From positions 1 through 6,061 of the forward strand of contig JAEERN010000080.1 in assembly GCA_016285815.1 (NCBI GenBank): a stretch of DNA of 6,061 bases, given 5' to 3'. Positions 1 to 5,424 of this stretch are shown here, piece by piece. Position numbers and translations under genes: made by a program. Each line of letters begins with the position of its first letter. The stretch's first letter is position 1. Source of the DNA: Clostridiales bacterium. GTDB taxonomy: Bacteria > Bacillota > Clostridia > Oscillospirales > QAMX01. The notes under the pieces are model-generated. The model worked only from the letters and a program-made list of their open reading frames with translations, was not told where the DNA came from and searched no databases.

Positions 1-1
1 C

Positions 2-208
2 TCCGACGACGAGCTGCGGCGGCTGGGGCGGCTGTCCGGCGTGCCCTGTCCGGCGGAGCTGGGCTCGCGTTATCTCGTGCGGCGTCGCGGCGGCGGCCGG
101 ACGGAGATCTTCGTCTTCGACACGCCGGAGACCTTCCGGCGGCGGCTGGCGGCCTGCCGGGCGGAGACCGTTTTCCTGTGCTGGGAGCGCGTCTCGGTCT
201 TTTTTTGA
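2..208 (+). CDS. C-terminal end of an unrecognised protein (5' partial)
   Basis: An open frame enters from the left edge and runs 68 codons to a TGA at 206-208. The visible peptide starts SDDELRRLGRLSGV, has a basic patch (RRRGGGR, about residues 27-33), a short hydrophobic strand followed by an Asp (EIFVFDTPETF), and ends in an aromatic tail (VFLCWERVSVFF). I do not recognise a family. There is no obvious membrane span or metal-binding motif. I take this as the real frame because its codons have G/C-rich third positions, it ends just before a clear promoter, and the frame on the opposite strand is better explained as a shadow. The function cannot be assigned without the upstream part. Confidence 0.55.
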   Translation, partial: SDDELRRLGRLSGVPCPAELGSRYLVRRRGGGRTEIFVFDTPETFRRRLAACRAETVFLCWERVSVFF

Positions 209-217
209 AAACCCTTC

Positions 218-246
218 TTGCATCGGTCCGGGACGTATGCTATAAT
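218..246 (+). promoter_or_regulatory. Near-consensus sigma70/sigmaA promoter with extended -10
   Basis: A -35 box TTGCAT (218-223) is separated by exactly 17 bp from a perfect -10 box TATAAT (241-246). A TG at 238-239, one base before the -10 box, gives the extended -10 motif. Transcription would start near 253, leaving a leader of about 45 nt before the ATG at 298. This is an unusually clean match in such GC-rich DNA and it lies in the gap after the stop at 208. A small inverted repeat, CCGGG-GGTG-CCCGG (254-267), falls at the predicted start of the transcript and could be a 5' hairpin or an operator. Confidence 0.85.
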
Positions 247-284
247 CATTCTGCCGGGGGTGCCCGGAACAATCTGACGATCTC

Positions 285-290
285 GGAGGA
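285..290 (+). promoter_or_regulatory. Shine-Dalgarno site of the TIM-barrel isomerase
   Basis: GGAGGA lies 7 nt before the ATG at 298. It fixes this start over the longer in-frame GTG at 178. Confidence 0.85.
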
Positions 291-297
291 ACTTGCT

Positions 298-1089
298 ATG
301 TTCACGCTTTCCGCAAACGGCGGCTGGTTCGCAGGCGACTATTACCAGAAATACCGCGAGGCGAAGAAAAACGGCTTTCAGGCGGTCGAGATGCTCGGCT
401 GGCGCGACATCGATCTGGACCGCGCCCGCGCGGTCATCGACGAGACCGGCATGCAGCAGTCCTGTCTGCTCTTTTCCAGCCGCGATCCGGCGATCAACGA
501 GATCCTCTACATGAAGCGCGGCATCGTCTGGACGGACGTCCACGATCCCTTCCTGCGCGCCATGGAAGAGACTCTCGAGGCGGCGCACAAGCTGAAGTGC
601 CCCAACATCTGCGTCACCACCGGCAACGAGCGCAGCGACGTCTCGCGCTACGTCCAGCACACCAACATCGTCACAGCCCTGCGCCGCGCCGCCGAGCTGA
701 TCAAGGGCTCCGGCGTCCGGATCGTGCTGGAGCCGCTGAACGTTCTGGTCAACCACAAGGGCTATTATCTGGTCACCACCGCCGAGGCCGCCGACATCAT
801 CGACGAGGTCGCCTCGCCCGACGTGACCATCCTCTACGACGTGTATCACCAGCAGATCTCCGAGGGCAACGTCATCGACACCATCCGCGCCAACATCGGC
901 CGCATCGGCCACATCCACGTGGGCGATGTGCCCGGCCGCAACCAGCCCGGCACCGGCGAGCTGAACTACCGCAACATCTTCAAGGCCATCGACGAGACGG
1001 GCTATACCGGATACGTCACCTTTGAATGCGGCTGCACGGTCTCGCCCGAGCAGGTCAGCCGCGACATGCTCGAGCTGCTGAACTGGTGA
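298..1089 (+). CDS. Hydroxypyruvate isomerase-like TIM-barrel sugar isomerase
   Basis: This 263-residue protein belongs to the xylose isomerase-like/AP endonuclease 2 TIM-barrel superfamily and is closest in motif to the Hyi/OtnI group. Those enzymes interconvert hydroxypyruvate and tartronate semialdehyde or related 2-keto acids, using a divalent metal. The strongest signature is VPGRNQPGTGE at residues 211-221. The expected metal and catalytic positions are present: Glu145 in VLEPLN, Asp181 and His184 in YDVYHQQ, His207 and Asp210 in HIHVGD, and Glu243 in FECG. Length is normal for the family (about 260). I chose the ATG at 298 because a GGAGGA ribosome site lies at 285-290; the frame also extends to a GTG at 178, but that would start upstream of the promoter. 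The protein has no signal peptide and should be cytoplasmic. A metallophosphoesterase gene follows in the same transcript. The exact substrate is uncertain, since family members act on several small sugars and keto acids. Confidence 0.85.
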   Translation: MFTLSANGGWFAGDYYQKYREAKKNGFQAVEMLGWRDIDLDRARAVIDETGMQQSCLLFSSRDPAINEILYMKRGIVWTDVHDPFLRAMEETLEAAHKLKCPNICVTTGNERSDVSRYVQHTNIVTALRRAAELIKGSGVRIVLEPLNVLVNHKGYYLVTTAEAADIIDEVASPDVTILYDVYHQQISEGNVIDTIRANIGRIGHIHVGDVPGRNQPGTGELNYRNIFKAIDETGYTGYVTFECGCTVSPEQVSRDMLELLNW

Positions 1090-1109
1090 CGCTTCTTTCG
1101 GATCGCCGC

Positions 1110-1865
1110 ATGACGCGCTTGAACCGGCCGCAGGCCCTGAAGATCGAATACTGGAGGCTGCCGGGCGGGACGCGGCTCGGCCTGCGCGCCGCCGTGGTGG
1201 CGGACCTTCACAACCGGAACCACGACCGCGTCCTGGCCGCCGTCCGGTCCGTCCGCCCGGATCTGATCCTCATCCCCGGGGACTTCATGTCCGCGCTGGA
1301 CGGGGAAAACGGTCCCTATGCGCCGGACGAACGGCACACCAATCTGGCCGGGTTCGAGCTGCTGCGCCGTTTCTGCGAGACGGCCCCGGTCTACTATTCC
1401 GTCGGCAACCACGAATTCGCGGTCAACGACGAGAACCGCCGCCGCATCCGCGCCGCCGGCGCCGTGCTGCTGGAGGACGCTTACGTGCGGGCGGACGGCT
1501 TTTGGATCGGCGGGGTGAACTCGGCCATCATCCCGGGCGACCACCTTCACACCCCCGCGCCCAACGTCCGCTTCCTGCGGACCTTCGCCCGGGAAAAGGG
1601 CTATAAGCTGCTGTTGAGCCACCACCCGGAGATCTACGACCGCTATATCCGGCCGCTGGGCTTCGACGCGGTGGTCTCCGGCCACGCCCACGGCGGCCAG
1701 TGGCGCGTGGGCGATCATGGGATCTTCGCTCCGGGACAGGGCCTCTTCCCCCGGTACACCCGCGGGATCTACGACCGCCGTCTGGTGGTCAGCCCCGGCC
1801 TGTCCAACCACACCTTCGTCCCCCGCCTGTTCAACCCGCCGACGCTGGTGGTCCTCGGCCTCTGA
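1110..1865 (+). CDS. Calcineurin-like metallophosphoesterase (YkuE/YaeI type)
   Basis: This is a 251-residue binuclear-metal phosphoesterase. The full set of metal motifs appears in order: DLH (Asp32, His34), GDF (Asp58), GNHE (residues 99-102), LSHHPE (His171, His172) and GHAHGGQ (residues 191-197). The GHAHGGQ ending and the SPGLSNH segment near residues 228-234 match the YkuE/YaeI-like group, whose characterised members act on phospholipid or sugar-nucleotide phosphoesters; the substrate here is unknown. Unlike many relatives it has no N-terminal membrane anchor or Tat signal, so it is probably cytoplasmic. The ATG at 1110 lies 20 nt after the isomerase stop, with only a weak CGGA ribosome site. 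An in-frame GTG at 1086 overlaps the upstream TGA as GTGA and would add 8 residues, so translational coupling from there is a real alternative. The gene is co-transcribed with the isomerase and followed by a terminator. Confidence 0.88.
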   Translation: MTRLNRPQALKIEYWRLPGGTRLGLRAAVVADLHNRNHDRVLAAVRSVRPDLILIPGDFMSALDGENGPYAPDERHTNLAGFELLRRFCETAPVYYSVGNHEFAVNDENRRRIRAAGAVLLEDAYVRADGFWIGGVNSAIIPGDHLHTPAPNVRFLRTFAREKGYKLLLSHHPEIYDRYIRPLGFDAVVSGHAHGGQWRVGDHGIFAPGQGLFPRYTRGIYDRRLVVSPGLSNHTFVPRLFNPPTLVVLGL

Positions 1866-1889
1866 CTCCGGCTCCCGACCGTACCGGAA

Positions 1890-1930
1890 AGGGCGCCCTC
1901 TCCGAAAACCCGGAGAAGGCGCCCTTTTTT
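1890..1930 (+). terminator. Intrinsic terminator of the isomerase-phosphoesterase operon
   Basis: The left arm (1890-1904) and right arm (1911-1925) form a 15-position stem with one A/C mismatch around the loop AAAACC, followed by a run of six T (1925-1930) and a second T-rich patch at 1936-1940. The stem core is GGGCGCC. It starts 25 bp after the phosphoesterase stop. Read on the opposite strand, the hairpin is followed only by TTT, so it would end the convergent reductase transcript less efficiently. Confidence 0.9.
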
Positions 1931-1956
1931 CGTTCTTTTTCCGGCCGTTTCCCCGC

Positions 1957-3162
1957 TCAGGACTTTTTCCCGCCGGTCTTCGCTTTCCGGAACAGGAACC
2001 GCCGCGCCGCGTTGATCCCGAGCCTGTACGGCAGCGGGCGAAGGGCCCGGTCGGCCTCTTTCAGCTTTTCCCGGATGGGGATCTCCTGGGGACAGTGCTT
2101 TTCACACCTGCCGCAGCCGATACACCGGTCGGCAAAGGCGGGCTCCCGGGTCAGACCGACGGTCTGGGCGTACTGGAACCGCCCCTGGCGCTTGGACTCG
2201 ATGTACATGGCGTTATAGCAGCGGAACGTCCCCGGGATGTCCACGCCCCGGGGACAGGGCATGCAGTAGCGGCACCCCGTACAGCCCACCTTTTCCCGCG
2301 CCCGGATCTCCCGGGTCACCCGGGCCAGCGTCGCGAAATCCCGTTCTGTGAACTGTCCCGCGCCGGCCTCCGACGCCGTCCGGCAGTTCTCCCGCACCAT
2401 CTCCACCGAGTTCATGCCCGAGAGCACCACCGTGACCTCCGGCTGGTTGTAGAGCCAGCGAAAGCCCCACTCGGCGGGCGACCAGCCGCGGCCGCTCTCC
2501 CGCATGACCTGCCGGGCCGGCTCCGGCAGCATACCCACGAGCTTCCCGCCCCGCAGAGGCTCCATGACGACCACGGGGATCCCCCGGGCGGCGGCGGCCT
2601 TCAGTCCGTCCACGCCCGCCTGGGCGAACTCGTCGAAATAGTTGTACTGGATCTGGCAGAGGTCCCAGTCCCAGTCGTTCAGGATCTTCAGAAAGCCTTC
2701 GGTGCCGCCGTGATAGGAGAATCCGACGTTCCGGATGGCGCCGCTCTCCTTTTTCGCCCGGAGCCACTCTTCGATGCCGACGGCCTTCAGCTTTTCCCAC
2801 ATGGCGACGTCCGTCAGATGGTGCATCAGATAATAGTCCACGCGGTCGGTCCGGAGCCGGGACAGCTGCTCGTTGAAATAGCGGTCCAGCGCGGCCCGGC
2901 CGGTGACCAGATACTGGGGCAGCTTCGTGGCGATCCGGACCTTGTCCCGGATGCCGTTCCGCTCGAAGATCTCGCCGACGGCGGTCTCGCTGCCGCCGTA
3001 GATATAGGCGGTGTCGAAATAGTTCACCCCGGCGCGGTACGCCTCCAGGATCTCGGTCTCCGCCTTGTCCACGTCGATGCCGCCGCCCTTTTTGGAGAAC
3101 CGCATGCACCCGAAGCCGAGCACGGAGAGCTCGCTGCCGTATCTGTCCGTCCTGTACTGCAT
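1957..3162 (-). CDS. Aldo/keto reductase with C-terminal double [4Fe-4S] domain (COG1453 type)
   Basis: This 401-residue protein joins an NAD(P)H-type aldo/keto reductase barrel (about residues 1-285) to a ferredoxin-like tail (about 290-365). The reductase tetrad is visible: Asp50 and Tyr55 in FDTAYIYG, Lys80 in IATKLP, and His114/His115 in YLMHHL. The barrel strands IQYNYFDE and VVVMEPLRGGKL are typical of this branch. The tail has Cys294, Cys297, Cys300 and Cys303 (CTGCRYCMPCPRGVDIP), then Cys347, Cys350, Cys353 and Cys357 (CIGCGRCEKHCPQ), enough for two clusters. Such proteins are common in anaerobes and are presumed to couple carbonyl reduction to electron transfer; physiological substrates are mostly unknown. 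I chose the ATG at 3160-3162 because the product then begins MQYRTDRYGSELSVLGFG, the usual family start. The frame continues to a TTG at 3240, but those 26 extra residues are basic and family-unlike. Upstream, GAGAGG lies about 11 nt before the ATG, a rather long spacing. The gene is monocistronic in this view. Confidence 0.9.
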   Translation of the reverse strand: MQYRTDRYGSELSVLGFGCMRFSKKGGGIDVDKAETEILEAYRAGVNYFDTAYIYGGSETAVGEIFERNGIRDKVRIATKLPQYLVTGRAALDRYFNEQLSRLRTDRVDYYLMHHLTDVAMWEKLKAVGIEEWLRAKKESGAIRNVGFSYHGGTEGFLKILNDWDWDLCQIQYNYFDEFAQAGVDGLKAAAARGIPVVVMEPLRGGKLVGMLPEPARQVMRESGRGWSPAEWGFRWLYNQPEVTVVLSGMNSVEMVRENCRTASEAGAGQFTERDFATLARVTREIRAREKVGCTGCRYCMPCPRGVDIPGTFRCYNAMYIESKRQGRFQYAQTVGLTREPAFADRCIGCGRCEKHCPQEIPIREKLKEADRALRPLPYRLGINAARRFLFRKAKTGGKKS

Positions 3163-3194
3163 CCTGTCTCTGGCCTCTCTTCTCTTGTTTTGGT

Positions 3195-3231
3195 CGGAGC
3201 GGGCGGCCCGCCGCACGGGGAAGCAGCTCCG
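3195..3231 (-). repeat. Nested inverted repeats in the reductase leader
   Basis: CGGAGC (3195-3200) pairs with GCTCCG (3226-3231), and inside this lies a near-perfect palindrome, GCGGGC-G-GCCCGC (3199-3211). The two cannot both form fully because they share bases 3199-3200. Located 33-69 bp before the reductase ATG, they could form a leader hairpin or a protein-binding site. In DNA this GC-rich, chance is a real alternative. Confidence 0.3.
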
Positions 3232-3243
3232 TTTTGTCAAAAC
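3231..3243. promoter_or_regulatory. Palindrome GTTTTG-T-CAAAAC overlapping a TTGACA box
   Basis: A perfect 6+1+6 bp inverted repeat sits about 70 bp upstream of the reductase ATG. On the minus strand it contains an exact TTGACA (3240 to 3235), a consensus -35 box. The expected -10 position 17 bp downstream reads CGTGCG, so a standard promoter is not supported. The AT-rich palindrome stands out from its surroundings and is placed like an operator, but it also overlaps the T-run of the preceding terminator-like hairpin, which may explain part of it. Confidence 0.35.
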
Positions 3244-3282
3244 CGCCTCCGGGCGATCCGCAGGGGATCTCTCAGAGGCGGT
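3238..3282 (-). terminator. Probable intrinsic terminator after the GatD-like gene
   Basis: On the minus strand ACCGCCTC (3282-3275) pairs with GAGGCGGT (3249-3242). An inner stem GATCC/GGATC with loop CCTGC lies within it, and TTTT follows the outer arm (3242-3239, the first T shared with the stem). It begins about 25 bp after the GatD-like stop, the expected place for the end of the ribF-murT-gatD transcript. The internal loop and short T run make it weaker than the terminator at 1890. Confidence 0.55.
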
Positions 3283-3306
3283 CTGTCCGCTCGGCGCGCG
3301 GACCGC

Positions 3307-4056
3307 TCACCGCCCCGCGGCGGCGGCTTTCCGCTTTTCCAGTTCGCTCACGGTGACCTTCCAGCCCTTTTCCGCGGCCCCGTCGTCGTAGGGCCTGGGC
3401 ACCGCGCCGGGACAGGCCCGGGAAAAGATCCCGTCGGCGACGATCCGCTTCAGCCACGGATTCCGCACCAGGATGGGCCCGGTCACATAGGTGGCGATCA
3501 CGCCGCCCCGGGCCAGCCCCTCGCCGTCGGCGTCCAGCTGATGTCCGTCCTCAAAGCTGCCCGGGCCGAAGATCGGCCGGAACAGCGGCGCTTCTTCCGT
3601 GATCAGAAAGCCGGACTTGTTGAGGAACCCGGCGCAAAGCCGGTCGCTGAGGTCGCTGGCGTACAGCACGTCTCCCGTCTGGCGCTCCTCGGTGCGCCGC
3701 ACGACGGCGTCGAACAGGCCCAGCCCCGCCAGGGGCTCGTCCCCGCCTTCGATGCGGCGGCAGGCCAGCTCACAGGCCGACCCGGTGAACAGCATGGCCG
3801 TTCCCGCCTCGGCCGCCTCGGCAAAGGCCCCGGCCTTGTCCGCCAGTCGCCGGGCGGCAAAGGCGGTGCGCCGCTCCGTGCCGGCGCCGATAAAGACCCA
3901 GTCGAAGCTTCTGGGGTCGACCCGGTCCGCATTGTCGGTCTCGACCAGCTCCACGGAAGCGCCCATGCGCTCCAGCGCGCCGGCCAGCACCGCGGCGTTG
4001 CCCCAGTCGCCGTACAAATTCATCAGGTTCGGAAACAGGTGAAGCATCCGGATCAT
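3307..4056 (-). CDS. GatD-like glutamine amidotransferase-fold protein lacking the catalytic Cys and His
   Basis: This 249-residue protein matches GatD, the CobB/CobQ-type amidotransferase subunit of the lipid II isoglutaminyl synthase. Recognisable blocks are NLMNLYGDWGN (residues 10-20), the strand WVFIGAG with TER after it (53-63), GLGLFD (111-116), RQTGD (125-129) and TYVTGPIL (189-196). In active GatD the nucleophile lies in ICGGYQ and the histidine in TYLHGPIL (Cys94 and His189 in S. aureus, from memory). Ungapped alignment places Thr91 (FTGSAC) at the Cys and Thr192 at the His. Arg125, equivalent to the glutamine-binding Arg128, is kept, but the ENHGGRT segment reads LNKSGFL. Glutaminase activity is therefore doubtful; Cys95, four residues on, is a poor substitute candidate. 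The ATG at 4056 lies 3 nt after the MurT-like stop, with GGGAG nearby inside the murT end, so the two are coupled. Family confidence is high; the biochemical role is open. Confidence 0.85.
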   Translation of the reverse strand: MIRMLHLFPNLMNLYGDWGNAAVLAGALERMGASVELVETDNADRVDPRSFDWVFIGAGTERRTAFAARRLADKAGAFAEAAEAGTAMLFTGSACELACRRIEGGDEPLAGLGLFDAVVRRTEERQTGDVLYASDLSDRLCAGFLNKSGFLITEEAPLFRPIFGPGSFEDGHQLDADGEGLARGGVIATYVTGPILVRNPWLKRIVADGIFSRACPGAVPRPYDDGAAEKGWKVTVSELEKRKAAAAGR

Positions 4057-4059
4057 GGC

Positions 4060-5406
4060 TCACATCTCCCTTCGTTCCGCCGCGTCCGCCGGAAGGCGGG
4101 ACAGGAACTTGTCCCGGTCCGAGAAACAGGTCACGACGTAGACGTCCCCCGTCTCGCGGGCCAGCATATCCCGGATCCCGTCCAGCGTCTCCAGCACGTT
4201 CACCTTTTCCGGCGGCACCGCGGAATACTCCAGCCGCTGGGCGATGTCCCAGACGTACTTTCCCGCCAGCCAGACCGACCGGACCGAATCCGCGGCCAGC
4301 CGGTCAAAGTCGATGTCCCACAGCCACGAGGTCTCGCCGGTGAAGTACTTCCGGCTCACCGCGTCCACGATGACCAGCACACTGCCGCCCTCCCGGGCGG
4401 CGTAGCTCAGCGAATAGTTGTACGAGACCGAATTCTCGTGCTTCGACGTCATCAGCACCAGCCGCCGGCCCGCCTGGTCCCAGCAGCGGATGCGGCCGTT
4501 GGTCAGGAAATAGTCGGAAATGGACCGCTTCACCGCCTCGGCCGGAACGCCCAGCTCCCGGCACAGCGCGAAGGCCGCCAGCATGTTGTAGGCGTGGTGC
4601 AGCGAGCGGATCCCGCAGGTCATCTCCGTCTCGGCGCCGCCGCTCTCGGCGACGGTCATGGTCCCGTCGGCCGCGTCGAAGGCGGTCAGGCGGTATTTTG
4701 GCTCGCCGCGGGAATGGCCGCAGGCCGGACAGGAAAAGTCGCCCAGCGCGCCGAAGCCGCGCCAGCCGTAGACCATCTCGCCGCCGCAGACGGGACAGAA
4801 CTTCCCGTCGTCGTAAACGCCGCCGGAGGCGCCGCCGTCCACGGCCGCCTTCTCCAGCCCGAAGCCCACGGTCTCCCGGCCGCCCGCGGCCAGCACGCAG
4901 AGCGGATCGTCCGCGTTGACGATCAGGCGCATGCCGTCCGAGACCGCGTCCGCGATCTTGCCGCAGATGAACTCCGGGTGCCCGTTGCGGGTCATCTGGT
5001 CCCGCAGGATGTTCAGGATCATGAAGTGCGTCGGCTTCAGATACCGGAAGGTCAGGCGGGCGTAGCGCTCGTCCGACTCCATGACGATGACGTCGGCCTT
5101 CACCCGGCCGCCCAGCGTCGAAGCGTTGAGCAGCATGGTGGCGACGCCCTCGGTCTGGTTGGAGCCTTCGCGGTTCCAGCACACCTTTTTCCCGCTGTCC
5201 TGCAGGATCTTCACCACCAGCTCCACGGCGGAGGTCTTGCCGTTGGAGCCCGTCACCGCCGCCACCGTCTCCGGCAGGACCAGCCGGGACAGGATGTCCG
5301 GGCAGATCTTCAGCGCCAGCGCGCCGGGCTTGGAGCTGCCCCGCCCGACGATCCGGCCCGCCAGCGCCGCCAGTTTGCAGACGAGAATAGCCAGAAATTT
5401 ACGCAT
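4060..5406 (-). CDS. MurT-like Mur ligase (MurT/DUF1727 family), divergent C-terminal domain
   Basis: This 448-residue protein is a Mur ligase of the MurT family, which with GatD amidates the D-Glu of lipid II at the inner membrane face. Domains in order are an N-terminal helix like that of MurT (MRKFLAILVCKLAALAGR); the ATP P-loop TGSNGKTSA (52-60); VMESDER with Glu110 and Glu113; LRDQM (134-138); NADDP (164-168); and an inserted zinc ribbon with Cys204, Cys207, Cys226 and Cys229. The C-terminal DUF1727-like domain begins near residue 312. All fit MurT in length and order. The C-terminal domain diverges: the usual KNPAG reads ENSVS (324-328), and DGRD, whose final Asp completes the GatD triad in S. 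aureus (Asp349), reads FTGE (355-358), followed by the conserved TSW. The ATG at 5406 is 18 nt after the RibF stop with AAAGGG close upstream. It likely forms a complex with the adjacent GatD-like protein; the substrate may not be lipid II. Confidence 0.87.
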   Translation of the reverse strand: MRKFLAILVCKLAALAGRIVGRGSSKPGALALKICPDILSRLVLPETVAAVTGSNGKTSAVELVVKILQDSGKKVCWNREGSNQTEGVATMLLNASTLGGRVKADVIVMESDERYARLTFRYLKPTHFMILNILRDQMTRNGHPEFICGKIADAVSDGMRLIVNADDPLCVLAAGGRETVGFGLEKAAVDGGASGGVYDDGKFCPVCGGEMVYGWRGFGALGDFSCPACGHSRGEPKYRLTAFDAADGTMTVAESGGAETEMTCGIRSLHHAYNMLAAFALCRELGVPAEAVKRSISDYFLTNGRIRCWDQAGRRLVLMTSKHENSVSYNYSLSYAAREGGSVLVIVDAVSRKYFTGETSWLWDIDFDRLAADSVRSVWLAGKYVWDIAQRLEYSAVPPEKVNVLETLDGIRDMLARETGDVYVVTCFSDRDKFLSRLPADAAERREM

Positions 5407-5424
5407 GATCCCTTTCGCTCCGAT

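Noticed and set aside
162..208. Possible terminator formed by AGACC/GGTCT before a T run at the end of the first partial gene
   Set aside because: The stem is only about 5 bp with a long, poorly paired interior, so the T run alone does not support a terminator.
70..918. Long open frame on the minus strand opposite the isomerase
   Set aside because: It covers a well-supported gene and its promoter, its product is a low-complexity run of Val, Asp, Gly and Ala, and it shows no motif. This is a mirror effect of G/C-rich third positions.
294..1089. CRISPR array, tRNA, rRNA or insertion sequence, here or anywhere else in the window
   Set aside because: Reading the whole window showed no spaced direct repeats, no clover-leaf pattern and no transposase motif or terminal repeats.
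1002..1811. Long minus-strand open frame opposite the metallophosphoesterase
   Set aside because: It is antisense to a gene with all five metallophosphoesterase motifs and has no recognisable domain.
2213..3109. Alternative minus-strand frame inside the aldo/keto reductase
   Set aside because: The product is Arg/Gly/Pro-rich and motif-free, a frame-shifted shadow of the reductase, whose own frame is intact.
3212..3240. Sigma70 promoter for the reductase based on the exact TTGACA at 3235-3240
   Set aside because: At 17 bp spacing the -10 position reads CGTGCG, and neighbouring spacings are no better.
4304..5182. Alternative minus-strand frame inside the MurT-like gene
   Set aside because: It is an Arg-rich shadow with no motif; the overlapping frame carries the P-loop and zinc ribbon.
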